Source: Diorhabda sublineata
Lineage: Eukaryota; Arthropoda; Insecta; Coleoptera; Chrysomelidae
Reading direction: 5' to 3'
Assembly: GCF_026230105.1 (NCBI RefSeq)
Contig: NC_079474.1
Location: 38,206,294-38,270,293 of the forward strand
DNA length: 64,000 bases
The translations under genes and the position numbers were made by a program. This document shows, in pieces, positions 41,384-54,600 of the stretch. The notes under the pieces are model-generated. The model did not search any database. It was given only the letters and a program-made list of their open reading frames with translations, and was not told where the DNA came from. Numbering within the stretch: the first letter of the stretch is position 1; each line of letters opens with the position of its first letter.

Positions 41384-44300
41384 CTGAAACAAATCATAGA
41401 TATCAGAAATTTTGTTTAACAACAAGTACGTGAAGTGGTGGCGGATTTACCGTTTTACCGCCTGTAGGCTATTCATCTTTTACCGCTTTTATTGACTTCT
41501 GAAATTGGATACCTTATTTCTCAATTATTCAAATTACATTTTCTATCAATGAAATTTCAACTCTATAATCGGAAAATTAACGTTTCGTGTAAGATACTTG
41601 GTTTTTTCACGGCAAAGGGTTGTTCAATAACACAATTTTTAGCATATTTAACAGAGCGTTCTACAAATTACTTTTCTTTCTATTAAGAAATCTGATCTTA
41701 TGTAAATAGATTTAAAAAAATTGATCAAAATTGGCTGCACCTTGAAATCTACCGTCTTGGCTGCAGCCTACTGAATCTGCAGGTAAATTCACTACTGATG
41801 TGAAGTAATGAAAAAATGAACTTGTGTGCTGAAAGTTTCCTATTAGTCTATTGTTAAATCAACGGCGTGCCATTTGAAGAAATATTTACAAGGTTCACAA
41901 GTTCGTTTAGTTTACAAGCGTGTATTTAGTAGTTTTGGATAAACCATCTGGGAACGTTTCGGTGTATATTACGTTGTCCATTCTGTTTAGAGAAATTAAG
42001 GCAATGTTCCTCTTTTGGAACAACAGGTAGTTTTAATTTTTCTTAATACGTATGCAGATAATTAATAAAAAGGAAATAAAGCTTTATATGTATAATTGTT
42101 GCTAGAACTTTTCCCAAGTAGCAGTACTACTTTTTTTAATGAAAAATAACCGTCCACATAAAAATTTTGGGAAGCTGAATGGTACTCAAAACACGTTTAA
42201 AGTTATTTAAATAATTCTTATTCATTTATGAAAACAATTTTCTAGCTATTATCCTATAACTATTCAACTATTTGCTTTTTCTCATACGCAACCACGCAAT
42301 AATTAGATTGTATTTGTGAATAATGCCATTTAATTTGTTACTTATCATTTGAGAGTTGCCGGCTTAAGAGCTGTATAAGGTGCATGTACAAAGATGTACC
42401 AGAAGTACCTGGCCTGATATAGATGTGGCGGTAGCTGCTTGTGAAACAACTATTAGACACATAGTCTGTACAGCATATGTTTCAAGTTTGAAGACGCCAC
42501 GTTGTTTAGTATTTGTTTGGCAGCTATCAATAGTGGACGTCTTCAGTGAATTCAACCGGTTCTAAAGAAGGTAAAGACTTACATCTACAGGCATAGTGTC
42601 GTTTTTTGGGATGCGCGTGGTATAATTTTCATTGACTAGCTTGAAAAACTATTATCGGCGAGTATTATGCAAACTTGCAACGTTTGAGCAAAGAAATCAA
42701 GCAAAAACCTCCACATTTGGCTAAGAAGTGTTGTTTCATAAAGACAATGCACCAGCTCCCATATCCATTATCATTATTAAAGTTTGAATAGTTGACTATG
42801 TGGTTATGTCGTCAGTTAATGGCTATTTTGAGGAGCTTGACGATCTTTATCATAAAAAGGTTGTCGAACTTATTGAACATTGCTGGGAATATTGTATGGA
42901 ATTAAAAGGAAATTACGTAGAAGAGTTAATATTTTTTTTCAAATTTATGTTTATTTTTGAGGACTAGGTACTTCTGGGACCATCCTCATAAGGTGACTCA
43001 TGACGTCTGTTGAATAAATATTATTGATCATGAAACGTTATCAATAAAGAACATTTACACAAATATATTATTTTAAAAATATATATCCCAAAAAAGAGAA
43101 TGAAAATTTTTATCCTTTCATCAGGATAAATAACAAATTTCCTGAAAATGGGCAAGTTCTAAACAACTCAATAAATGATTATTATAAATATCATAATCAT
43201 CCAAAATTTTATTAGTTTCAACATCATTCAAAATTACTTTGCAGTGGAATAATATGGCTACGTATAAGTTTTGTTTTCTACCTCTAAATAACACTTAGAC
43301 AACGTGAACGACCCAATATGAGCTCATTATTATGTTATTCTAAGTAATTTTCACAGTTAACAGTTTGGTACCGAGATTCAAATGACACTAACTTCTTTTT
43401 GAGATACGGCCGTTCTAGAATCAATATGAGTGCCAATATTGGAATGACAGATTTGTTGGCTCCTTTGAAGGTTATAAGAATAGTTGTATAAGCGATATAA
43501 AATTTTGATAGGTCTCTTAAACGGTAGGTACTGCGTATATACGGTAATCGTGGACGTTTTTCTTGAAGCTCCTAAAAACAACAATAAAGCTTTTTTTATT
43601 TAAAGCTTTTGAATCTAACAAAACATTTCGGTAATGAAAGAATATGCTGTGTGTTACTTAAATATTAAGTATTACATATTTATTTAATACATTAATCACA
43701 ATAACCCTCTTCATAGGAGCCTTTGTTAGTGTGGTTTGTGAAATATTAAGATAATTTAAAAATAACGGATTACTTTCTAGTCGCTTACCGTTAGATTTTT
43801 CTGAAAACTTCAATTTGGAGGATCATACATAGTTTTTTTAAGAATGAAATACTGACCATATTCTTGTACATATTGGTAAAAGAATTAAACTTTGAGTGGA
43901 AAAATATTTATTCTCAAAAAACACCCAGTAACTTAGCGATATGGAAATCTGCTTCAAATTAGGAACCATAATAAATGACAAACAGAAGATATTCAAATGA
44001 GACCTAGATTAACGCAGACTGTACTGTGAATAAAATAAGGTTAGACAACTCACAGAGCAACCTAGTTAGAAAGATTTTCTGCGAAGGTATTTAAAAGATT
44101 CGAAATAATAGTGAACAGGTCAGATGGAAAGGATTTAATTGTGATGTACAGTATATGAAATGAATGGTTCTCAAATATTGAAAACGAGCAATAGAAAATG
44201 TGAAAAAGGAGAAGATAATTAGTTGGAATCATACACGAGATGGAACCCGTGATAATTAATTCTGGAGAATTTTAGCCAGCCTATTCAATTCCAAATCCTT

Positions 44301-44759
44301 CAATAAGTTGTTGGTTTTTTTATGAAATCGCCGCAAGAAAATGGGAACTAATCGTTTTTACCTGTTTAACCATAATTTTTACAAGATATTAACTGGAAAA
44401 TTCATACAAAATTCCGATAATTTATTGTTTTCTAATGAGGTTTGTCAAATACCTAAATATTACTACGCAAATGGTTGTCGAATGCTAACCTAGCCTAACC
44501 AATTTAATCGTCCTTGCCTACACGAGCTATCTGCAAGAACTAGAAGCACTATTATGAGAATCTTATAAAAATGAACAAAGAGAGAACAGATGGTTAATAC
44601 CAAAATTAATTAACGTAACTGTTCTTTCAATCTGTCTAGTTGTTTAAAATACTATTCTCTAAAATAGTATAGTAAAGGATATTGATATTGTTTATGGAAT
44701 GTATAATTACCTGAAATTGTAGCAGCATAAGCCGTGTTGATTCTTTTTAATATCATCAT
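40062..44759 (-). CDS. Facilitated trehalose/sugar transporter, Tret1-like (whole gene, two coding exons)
   Basis: A major facilitator superfamily sugar porter of 456 residues with about 12 membrane segments, usual for insect Tret1-like proteins that carry trehalose or hexoses across the plasma membrane. Joined coordinates: exon 1 44,711-44,759, exon 2 40,062-41,383. Visible motifs: FGRR after TM2 (80-83), ARFILGIAVGG in TM4 (from 112), QQLTGIN in TM7 (261-267), FGRK in the second half (311-314), SEVFPWRIKS, and VETNGKT after TM12 (the PETKGKT box, with Pro replaced by Val). The usual PESPYFL box is altered to GEETVYFHL. The codons are intact, so the gene looks functional. The substrate cannot be told from sequence. 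It is convergent with the ABC gene. Confidence 0.9.
41384..44710 (-). other. Intron of the sugar transporter
   Basis: 3.3 kb, AT-rich, containing mariner copy B (42,387-42,990). No other gene was recognised. Confidence 0.75.
42387..42990 (+). mobile_element. Mariner-like element, copy B (internally deleted)
   Basis: The left end shares agaagtacctggcctga and the following gcggtagctgcttg block with copies A and C. The right end is ggtacttctgggaccatcct plus cata. About 600 bp remain of roughly 1.3 kb. Pieces of transposase survive, including DYFEEL-like and GLIEHCWEYCMELKGNYVEE-like stretches, in broken frames. Confidence 0.75.
44711..44759 (-). CDS. Sugar transporter exon 1 (start codon)
   Basis: Encodes MMILKRINTAYAATIS plus one base of the next codon, ending in a donor tcag|gtaatt. 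Two consecutive ATGs open the frame; a third start further upstream was not found. The short cytosolic N-terminus before TM1 is typical of Tret1-like proteins. Small first exons can be mis-called, but the phase and wording fit. Confidence 0.75.
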
Positions 44760-46768
44760 TATCACGAATATAAAGGACTGAATACTTTGCGACTGGTTAA
44801 AAACCAAAGCGTCTTACTATAATTGATATTATTTTCTGAAATATCTACCTTTCTAGTTTATTGTGGTAATCTTTTAATAGCATATTGACTTAAAAGGCTT
44901 GGTAAAAGAAATAATATCGTTTCCAATTACGTCAGCTTCAATTTCACTAAAAGATATATCAAGTGGAAGTAGGAATTCTATAGGGACAGTACAAAAATGG
45001 AATTTTAATGAGAATTGAATTAATTTTCTGATTATTGGGAGATGATAATGCAGGATTCTCAATTCATATGTCAGATAATTGATGCTCCAATTTTTCATAA
45101 AAGTTCTCCTAATCCTATACTCTGGTAAATCTAATCACCGTATCAACTTGGATAGATTTTTCTAATATTTCTTCTATTCTATACCAAACTCTTCATTCAT
45201 ACAAATTTGACAAATACATTATTGTTACATAAAAATAAAAACACGGTTTTATAGTTAATTAATGAGATTTTGTTACTTTTATGAATGGTCAATATTGATG
45301 AATTTTTAACTAGTTTTATTCCAAAACGAAGAGTAGATTTTACACAAAAAATGTCGTACAAAACATGCCACTACATCTGACCATTTCAAATGGGTTATAA
45401 CCGAGTCCAAAGCCTCCGTACATGCTCTTCTGGTGACCTTGGCGAGTACATTGTTGATAATTTATGAAATAATTGTAATTTTGTGAATGGTAGAATTATT
45501 TTAACGATGAAATAACATTAGTTTTAGACAGAGCATGATGATTTGGACAAAAATGATTTTATTTAAATTTATATTTCAGCCAGTGCATAGATTGGAAGAA
45601 TCTGGCATAAAATATTCCAATTTGAACCGTGGGGTCGATCTTAAATCCAATTGGAAAAGTTGAACATCAGTGAGTAATTGGTTACCTACCTGAAAATCGA
45701 CAAGGTTTGTCATCATTTTCAATTTTGCTATTGTTCGTCAATACAAAATTCATACAAGAACCCAATCTTGGTGTAGCCAAAAATGTTGCTATTACTACTC
45801 GTTAGGTAGACTCTGCGAATGTGAATGTAAACAGCATGAGACAAGATGAGGCACATATAGAGAGGCCTTCTGCTTCTCACCAAACTGCTCCACTCAAGCA
45901 GGTGCGAAATGGACTTTTAACAAGACATGGTCATCTAAGGCATAATTTCGTCACTACAGGCACTCTTCTACTGGTTCATAAAGAAGGAAGATCACGTCAT
46001 CAAATGGGGCAAAACGGGTCTATCAAAAGGTCTTTGTCCGCAATGGTCCTTGGCCGTTCACAATGCAGCTATAGACTATGAACGATCTTTAGAATTAACT
46101 CAATATTTTTGACTCAAATTGTGTCCTTTTTACTTCTGCATTATCTCCAAACCACCTTCAAAAGCATCATTACAATTTATAGTTTTATTTCCAGTATTCA
46201 TAATATTATCTGTATCAGAGATATTTTGTTCAAAGGAGTTAATTAAAGCTTGACTTAGTTGTATATTCTAGCGGTCACTGCTCCTCAGTACAGTCCTTAA
46301 TCTTTTTTTATTATGTAAATGAGTGAAATTCAACGTATTCGACAGAAAAATATAATTTAAAATATGAATGTATATTCGAATATTAATTTTCTACAGTTTT
46401 TTCTTGTTTGAATAATGAACATGATAAAAAATAGTTTTAATTTGCACCTAGTATAGAAAGCCCAATCCCCTCTGAGAATTGTATATGTAACTTCCATGCA
46501 CTTCTCTATATCATTTTAGTTGGGTAAATGTAAAATCAGTTTACCATTCTCTGGACTAAACAACGTGCATCTTTACCGAAGCTGCTGTTTCAGTCTCCAG
46601 CTATTGAAGATTTAAAATATTTTACATTGTAGCTGAAACACAAAAATCTATTCATTCCTGTTCTTTAGGCGCAGCATTGGGGAAAATAATTGAAAGTGAA
46701 CTTGAGATAGAGGGATTACCTATTAGTGGATATCAGGCCTGAGATAATTTTATCACAGTTTTCGAATA
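44760..46768. other. Intergenic region upstream of the sugar transporter
   Basis: 2 kb. A frame at 45,821-46,081 (+) with a less AT-rich composition (NSMRQDEAHIERPSASHQTA) is unrecognised and may be transposon-derived. The promoter of the sugar transporter should lie near 44.8-45 kb, but no distinct element is visible. Confidence 0.4.
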
Positions 46769-46770
46769 TA

Positions 46771-47164
46771 CAGTGCTTTTCAGATAAAAGTATCCACCTT
46801 TAATAACTTTTGTAATACTGGTATTTAGAAAAAATCCAAAAACACGTCAATTTATGTTGGAAGGGGCAAGCATTATGGATTATTTAAACTTACTGGAAAT
46901 GCCACCCCCTCACCCCTAGCAGTATCCCCTTTATTTTTTTAAATTACTCTTCATATTTTTTATGTAAAATTTGGATACTCCTCTTTGAGCTGATTTCAAA
47001 AATGTATAATACTTGTAGGTTGAAGTGGTTAGTTTATGAGATAAACAATTTTTCTTTTAAGAGAACAAATTTTACTTATTATTTACTTTCACCTTATTTG
47101 CCTGTACTAAAATGGGTTGTACAACAGTTCAAACTCTTTAATCTTTTTAACTGTGCTATTTATT
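46771..47164 (+). repeat. Left 394-bp terminal inverted repeat
   Basis: Starts cagtgcttttcagataaaag and ends ctgtgctatttatt. It matches the right arm with only scattered substitutions. Confidence 0.93.
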
Positions 47165-47170
47165 ATGAAG

Positions 47171-48279
47171 TTACAATAAGTGTTCAAAATGAGTACCATT
47201 CACTTCCATACAATGGTATAATCTATTTTGAAATGCCTCTCTGACATTGCTTAATACGGCTGAATTTAATTGTCGACATTCATTTTCTATCCTCTCTCGT
47301 AAATCATCCAGAGATTCTGGTTGGGTAGCATAAATTTCGTTTTTAAATACCCCCATAAAAAGAAGTCTAGGGGTGTTAAATCCGGTAACCTAGGTGGCCA
47401 CTCCATGATCTGCCCCCTTCTACCTATCCAACGAGCGGGGAATGTTTCGTTTAAAAATTGTCGGACAGGCATAGCATAGTGTGGGGAAGCTCCGTCTTGT
47501 TGAAATACCAGTAAATCTTCGGAAAGGTTATCATCATTTTCTATTATTGTTGTAATACGTGGGTCAACCCCTTCCCTGAGTAACTCAAGATATGATTCAC
47601 CATTTAAATTTCCGTTGATGAAGAAAGGTCCGACAATGTGGTCACCTAGGATACCACACCAAACGTTTAACTTTTGGGGATGTTGTGTATGGAATTCACG
47701 CATAATATGTGGATCACTTTCAGCCCAATATCTACAATTATGCCTACTTACTAAGCCATTTAATGACCATGAGCATTCATCAGAAAAGCAAATATTGTTT
47801 AACAATTGTGGATTGTTATTGATAATTTGCGTCATTGATTCGCAAAACTCTAGACGATGATCAAAATCATCTTCATTCAACTCGTGCACTAACTTAACTT
47901 TGTATGGGTGGTACTTGAATTTATGTAGAACTCGGAAAACTGTAGAAGATGAAACACCGATCGCTCTACTTATTGTTGACAACGATTGGGGTTGTTGAGC
48001 CTCTAAGCTGACTTGCCCTAAAATTGCCACTTGGATTGCTTCGTTATTTACGAGTCCCTCTCGCTTATGCACTTTATTGCAAACAGACCCTGTTGTGGTA
48101 AATTTCTCCATCAGTTGAATTACATACTTATGAGTTGCATGTCTTCCGTCATGTAATTCGTTAAATATACTAGCAGCAGCTCTTGCACAATTATTATTTT
48201 GGTAGTATAAACCTACAATTTCAATTCTTTCTTGCAAAGAGTAAACCATTTCAGAGAAACAAAATAAATAATGTATCAA
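47171..48279 (-). pseudogene. Transposase of the long-TIR transposon, one frameshift
   Basis: Cuts and pastes the element at TA sites. The likely start is MVYSLQERIEIVGLYYQNNN (ATG at 48,249), a helix-turn-helix domain of DUF4817 type; an in-frame ATG lies 10 codons earlier at 48,279. The catalytic core shows FSDECSWSLNG (first Asp), FQQDGASPHYAMPVRQF (second Asp) and RLPDLTPLDFFLWGYLK (third Asp region). Right after GYLK a single missing A in an A-run (near 47,334) shifts the frame. The second frame continues NEIYATQPESLDDLRERIEN to FHFEHLL-like ending and stop at 47,171, seven bases from the left arm. Expected length is about 359 residues. Confidence 0.88.
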
Positions 48280-48371
48280 ATTACACTATCAATAGTGACT
48301 ACAAATTCTAGTTGACAATGTTAAACTTTAATAAAAAGTAGAGTTTTTTGTTGTTTGGATTTTTTAAGTAG

Positions 48372-48765
48372 AATAAATAGCACAGTTAAAAAGATTAAAG
48401 AGTTTGAACTGTTGTACAACCCATTTTAGTACAGGCAAATAAGGTGAAAGTAAATAATAAGTAAAATTTGTGCTCTTAAAAGAAAAATTGTTTATCTCAT
48501 AAACTAACCACTTTAACCTACAAGTATTATACATTTTTGAAATCAGCTCAAAGAGGAGTATCCAAATTTTACATAAAAAATATGAAAAGTAATTTAAAAA
48601 AATAAAGGGGATGCTGCTAGGGGTGAGGGGGTGGCTTTTCCAGTAAGTTTAAATAAGCCATAATGCTTTCCCCTTCCAACATAAATTGACGTGTTTTTGG
48701 ATTTTTTCTAAATACCAGTATTACAAAAGTTATTAAAGGTGGATACTTTTATCTGAAAAGCACAG
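48372..48765 (-). repeat. Right 394-bp terminal inverted repeat
   Basis: Inverse complement of the left arm. It ends ttatctgaaaagcacag before TA. Confidence 0.93.
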
Positions 48766-48767
48766 TA

Positions 48768-51317
48768 TATTATCAGTAGAAATTTATAATATAAAACTTC
48801 ACCCCCAAAAACCTATAATTTTTTCTTAATATTTCATGTTGTATAGTTCTCTATTGTTTCCTAATTGTTATCGAGCAGAGATTAACATTGTATACACACG
48901 GATGTTACTCTAAATTTGATACCAATAAGCTTGAGTAGTAACTTGTCAATTACGTTACTCATAAGGATTAACCATCATTTTCGAACGACAGTTAAAGTGA
49001 TACCGTGAACCTGATTATACTTTTCTAAAAACTTCAAGACAAATGAAATTAATTGTACCCTTGCATTTAAAAATACTTAATAGAGGTACACAATTCCCGG
49101 TATATCTTCCTCAACAAAAAAAATAATCCTTCCACTCCTGACTGACCGTTACCCGAACCAGGGCATTCCAAGTTACCTTCTTTTGGGAATTCCAAGTCTG
49201 CTTTCTATTGAAACTTTTTCAATGTCCTAATAGCATACAATTGAATTAAACATCTACGATATATCTGTAACACGTTTTAAGAAAAATCAACATACTTACA
49301 CTAACCCAATCGAGACGTTTTCGGGTCAGCTAAGGAAACAGTTCTCGTACATCAAGGTGTCTGTAGAGCTACGCTGCTCCTACAGATTCGGTACGGCGAC
49401 TGAGTTTAATTTTTCCTTTTTTATATATTTTTGTATATAGTGTTTTGTTGGTATTTATGAATATATAGTAAGTTAAGTAGTTATGCAACTTTTATTATTA
49501 TTTTACCGCTTTGCGATCCTCGATCCCAAGACTAGCGCCAATGGGACATTGGAATTTAATGGTAATCAAATAACGAATATCTTCTAAATACCCTGTGGTG
49601 ATAAAGTTGTATTAATGTATATTTTTTCCACTTTTATCGCAATGATGTTTCCTTCAAAATATAAAACAAGGGTATCAAAATAAAAAAAATTGAAAAAATA
49701 TAATTTTTAATATCAAATAATTCTGAGTATAAACATTTAATAATATTAACAATCTCAAAAATAAATATATACACATACATATCAATGTAAAAATTATATA
49801 ATTAATAAAATAAATTATAGATTTATAAATAACAATATATGTTTTGTTTTAATATCATCAGTTATTCTAATTACAGACTCATTAGAAAATAAAATATGTA
49901 TGTACCATTTCTCGAAAGTATTTGGTGACTTTTATTAGTGTTTGTATTGGAAACCTTAAGCCTGTTTATGATTTCATATTTGTTTCAACTTAAGACATGT
50001 TTTCAAGTTATGTACAGCCACCTGGCCATAAAATTAAAACAGTTTATTATCTGTATTCTTCAGTGACATTTTTGTTTTGATTAATTTAAATTTTGAACAT
50101 AATCACTCAAAATCTTACATCCTTCTGAATCTTATATAATTTCCAAATAATATAATTATCGACCTCCAGAAATACTTTAGTAGTAAACGCGACCTTAGAA
50201 GAAGATACGTTTGTTGTGACTGAAGAAGAATATATATGTATAGGGAATACCAAAACGAGAAATTGTGTACTTGGGGAAGAATCAATATTCAAAATTATTT
50301 TAATCGAACGCTAAATGAACTGCTCGAGAGTTTTGGTGAGAAAACTAGCACTAGATATGTTAATATTCATAAATAGTTCTCTCTCTTTTATGCAGGGCAA
50401 AAACAAAAATATTTTTCAGAGGGATAACTATAATATTAAGATTAGAAGATAATCAATACCGAAGTAGTGAAATTAATAGTTGGTAAAAACATTAGAAATA
50501 AATAACACGATTATTATAATGAATGAATAAATGTTAATAAATAGTTAAAATTGATATTACTCTGGTCTTCTAGCGAAATCTTTTATAAAATGCTTAGTTC
50601 TGGGTGGGCAAATACTTTGGAGTAACTTTATACACGTATAGAAATAATTATTAATATTTTTACAAAATACCTTCACTATACTTCATATTGCGATTTTCTT
50701 AATAGTTATCAAATACAAATTTGTTCATAGAACTTACTAACGTAATATATCATAGATATATGGGACCGAAATCACCGAAATTAAAGAGATATTTGAAGAA
50801 ACATTAGCTTCAGCAAATCTCTTACAATAACGAGCTTCTAAAGTTAACAATTAACTTGAGCACCAGTTATCATCTGACTAAGAAGATTCTTTAACTAAGT
50901 TTCTTCAAAACAATACTCACATTCGGCAAATACTTTACTTAACAATTAAAATTTTTTTATCGGAAATTACCTTCCTTTAAAATAATACGCTTAACTAGCG
51001 TATCATAAGTCTATAGTAATACCCTATAGCTTATTTTTAACACTTTGATAACAAAATGTATTACATTTTATTAGTTAATACCCATCACCTCTACCCAGTT
51101 CACCACCCAAGTTACTTTGGTATTCTAGTGAAGCTATTTACATTTAACAAACAATTCTTCTTCCAAACTTATGCATACATTTCAAAAGAACACGGTGAGG
51201 ACATGCCCTTACCAATTTTCTGATAGTATCCAAATGTTTGCGTTTCGTTTCAAAGAAAATTAATTCTAAAAATTCGATGCAATTTTCAGAAGAAGAATTG
51301 TAGCTGCAAACAGATCT
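48768..51317. other. Intergenic region between the transposon and the ETS gene
   Basis: 2.5 kb. Mostly AT-rich. A patch at about 49,140-49,560 is richer in GC, has a ctgtag...ctacag hairpin and could be part of a retroelement LTR. No gene is seen. The 3' UTR of the ETS gene should occupy part of 50-51.3 kb. Confidence 0.4.
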
Positions 51318-51655
51318 TTACAACGAGTACGGGTGGCAGAACTGATAGACTAACCGTTGCGATCTTTCGGTTTTCTTCATTATGCCTTTCTTATAATACT
51401 GCCTGATCGACCTACTGAGTTTGTCGTAGTTCATTGCTGGACGATTTTTCCTTTTACCCCAGAGTCTTGCAACTTTAACCGAGTCTTCGATTTTGAAGAT
51501 TCCTTTTGAGCGATCTATCCACCTAATACATGAGCCGTATGTTTGGGGAGACGCTAACAGTTCTTTTAAAAATTGCCATAAGTGGATATGAGAACCTGAT
51601 CTCGAAGTAGTGGGCTTTGATACATCTGGCGGCGATAAAGTTTCTTCTTCTTCAT
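51318..51655 (-). CDS. Ets98B: ETS gene last exon (ETS domain and stop)
   Basis: Preceded by the acceptor cattgttacag. It encodes EEEETLSPPDVSKPTTSRSG, then the ETS domain from HIHLWQFLKELLASPQTYGS through IRWIDRSKGIFKIEDSVKVA, RLWGKRKNRPAMNYDKLSRS and IRQYYKKGIMKKTERSQRLV to the stop at 51,318-51,320. The first two bases complete a codon begun in the upstream exon. Confidence 0.95.
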
Positions 51656-54600
51656 CTGTAACAATGCGAAAAATTATCTAAATGATGGTAACAATCAAAT
51701 ATTGAGAAATATGGTCACATATGGTGTTGATGATACTGATAATACTAAAAACTCGGTTAATTTATCAGACTTAAATCTTCAAACATATATAAGTAAGTAA
51801 AGCAAATTACAGTTTATAATAAAATATTTACAAGAAAGTAGAGTTGGATATCATATTTTTAGTTAAAAATAGCTCTTATATTAACAGAAGTAAGATTACT
51901 GAAAAAAAATGAAGAAATTGTAAAAACATCTTCAGAAAGAATCTCAGACTATGTCAGAAATAAATTGGAGACGAAACAACGTTTTCCAAGTTTCATAGCT
52001 TCAAAGAAATCCATTATTCTTATTGTCGATAAGAATTGAAGACAAATATTGTAAAAAAGGCATCAGTTTATTTGCCATAAAAAGACAATAGAACGAATGT
52101 ACGATGACTACAGCATTAGAAATCAGTTACCAATATTCGAAAGTTCACCTTCACAACTGCAGTTGACTAGTTGAGTATATTCGATTTATGAATACGAACG
52201 TAAATTATTCAATTATAAGGTAGATAAGTAGCTGCGAAGTACAGCTCGTTTGAGTGCCCAGTCGCTCGAACAACGACCAAGGTTTATTTTCTCGCCTGCC
52301 TGGGATCAATAAAACTACCAGCGAGCTCGTAGTCTATCTATGTATGGGCGTTCTGTTGTTTATATAAGGTACCATATCGATCTCGAATGCTGCTGGTACT
52401 TGAAGGAGGAAAAAACTGAAGACAATATCATAGGTGAGTGCGAAATTGTAACACATAACTCTACAGTTTACGCAGTACCCTAAAGATGTTTGAGCCTAGG
52501 CACCTATTTGACTTTTTCAACGACATCAGAAACTGGGAGTTTTATTTGGGCAAGAGCTCATGACCACCAACTGTCACAACTATAAAGATAGATGAGTTCC
52601 GAGGTATTTATTCTTAGAAGTAACCAGTGCAAAATATCTCGTTTTTTGTCCTACAGAGATCATATATTATTTTGAAAATTATTGAATAGTCAAGAGAACG
52701 AGAAGTCGATGCAGTCGACAAAATAGACAAAAACATTGAAAAAAGTTGGAACATTTTGTGATATATAGTAGAGAATAAAAAATATGGGTTGCGAGCTCCA
52801 CAAGGTAATATCAATTATAAGGAATAATTTTAAACAATCAGCATAATAATAAAATTAACATATATAATTTCCAACTTTACAACATTTTGGAAATGTGTGG
52901 GCCGATTGGCATTTCTTTTAATGAATTCAAATTGTTTTAATAATATATGAGATTATATATAACTAAAAAGCCATATTTATTCAAAAAAGTTGACATCAAT
53001 GTATATGTATAATAATTTATTGCATTCTCATTGCATAATTCATCTACTACAAACTTTTATACCAGAACAGAATTTTTATTTATTAAAATTTTTATCAACT
53101 CCAGATTTGTGATGCGAAATTTTACTATTCTATATAAATAATTAGTATTTTTTCACGTGATATTGAATCATAACAACTGTAATTGTTACAATACAGAAAT
53201 ACTAGTTTTTCGAAAAATCTTATCGAAATTTTTGATATGTTGAGGGTTCCATAATCTTTCATTCACCAATAACTATAGTTTCATCTAATTTTTCCGCTTA
53301 CATGTGCAATTTATATTATCTATCTATTATCTATCTGTTTGTGAGTGAATCTGCAATCTCACGACATAATTGTGATTTACATTTTGAACGTAAAACAATT
53401 ATTATTCCTAATATTCTTGCTTGAACAAGTCACAATAATTAACTCCTATAATTCTTACAATCACTTTAATGTCCACGGTAAAAAGACTATTTTTCGCACA
53501 TACATATTTTTGAAATTTGATATTGACCCTTTAACATTTGAGAATTAATACAAGGTTAGGATTAATTTTACATGAATAACTTTCTTTCCATCAAAATTCT
53601 ATTCTGACCACAAAAAAATATTTCACAATAAGCACTTTTTGTATTGGATAGCAAAATCCAGTACAGTAATTCTGATTGTAATATGAGCAAAACTATTGTA
53701 ATTATATATTTACTCCTTTCCTGTCGAATTTGCGAATATTCTAACATTCGTACTACTATATCTTTCTACTGTTATCCCTTAATTATTTTGACATACTCTC
53801 TCTGTTTAACTAGTCTTCAGCTCTTTAGCTATTGGATTGGATACCTCCCAATTCCAATTAAGAACAATATTGAATCAAACAAGTTATCAAACCTGAAGTC
53901 GAATTATATTGTTTTTCTATGCTCTACGTCCTAAATTTAGAAACCAATGTCCTGTTTTGGCCCTGATAACCTTCAATCACTTCGTAATATTTCCTGAGAC
54001 AAGGACTAAAATATATTTATATTCACTTTCTCAGTCAGACAGTCTCTATAATTCACCCAACGACCATAATAGTTTGAGCAACTATTGTAGGAGATCAAGT
54101 GATAGTGCCAATATTCTAGCTCTGTACATCTGCCAATATCCTTGATAGAGACAGAATATAGTCCGATTCCTGGATAGATGAATGGGAATGGAAATATTTG
54201 GAATCACAGCTATTCAAGACCACATTATATACAACTTTACACACACTATAATAAATCATCAAAATGAGATTGTTCCTATACAAAAAAATGAACTAGAATA
54301 ACAAAAAATTCGATATTTAATTACATTGGATTAATTCTGAATTGAAAAATCTTTCTATATATTTAAAATGCAGATTTAAATGCACGTTTTGAAATTGTAT
54401 TATTTACAAAGCCTCACAAATCAATTAGGTATTTGTTTCGTTCTGCGTGACTTTTATGTTGCTTTTAATTCGTGATATTTTTAATCTTGTGTAAAATATG
54501 CCGATCGCTTAAGTTGTTCACCTTCACAATCTTAATAAACCTCACTTATTATACAACTTCCCAACGATACAACCGCTAATCTTTCTCTTATGTATAGACA

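Larger units (their letters stand above)
46771..48765 (-). mobile_element. Nearly intact DNA transposon with 394-bp terminal inverted repeats
   Basis: 1,995 bp, flanked by TA on both sides (46,769-46,770 and 48,766-48,767). The left arm is 46,771-47,164 and the right arm 48,372-48,765, both 394 bp and nearly identical in inverse orientation (for example cttttcagataaaagtatcc near both tips). The arms frame a single transposase gene. TA target and transposase type place it in the IS630/Tc1/mariner superfamily. Arms this long and alike suggest recent insertion. Confidence 0.92.

Noticed and set aside
45821..46081. 86-codon frame upstream of the sugar transporter
   Set aside because: Composition is somewhat protein-like but there is no recognisable family, no splice support and no conservation evidence.
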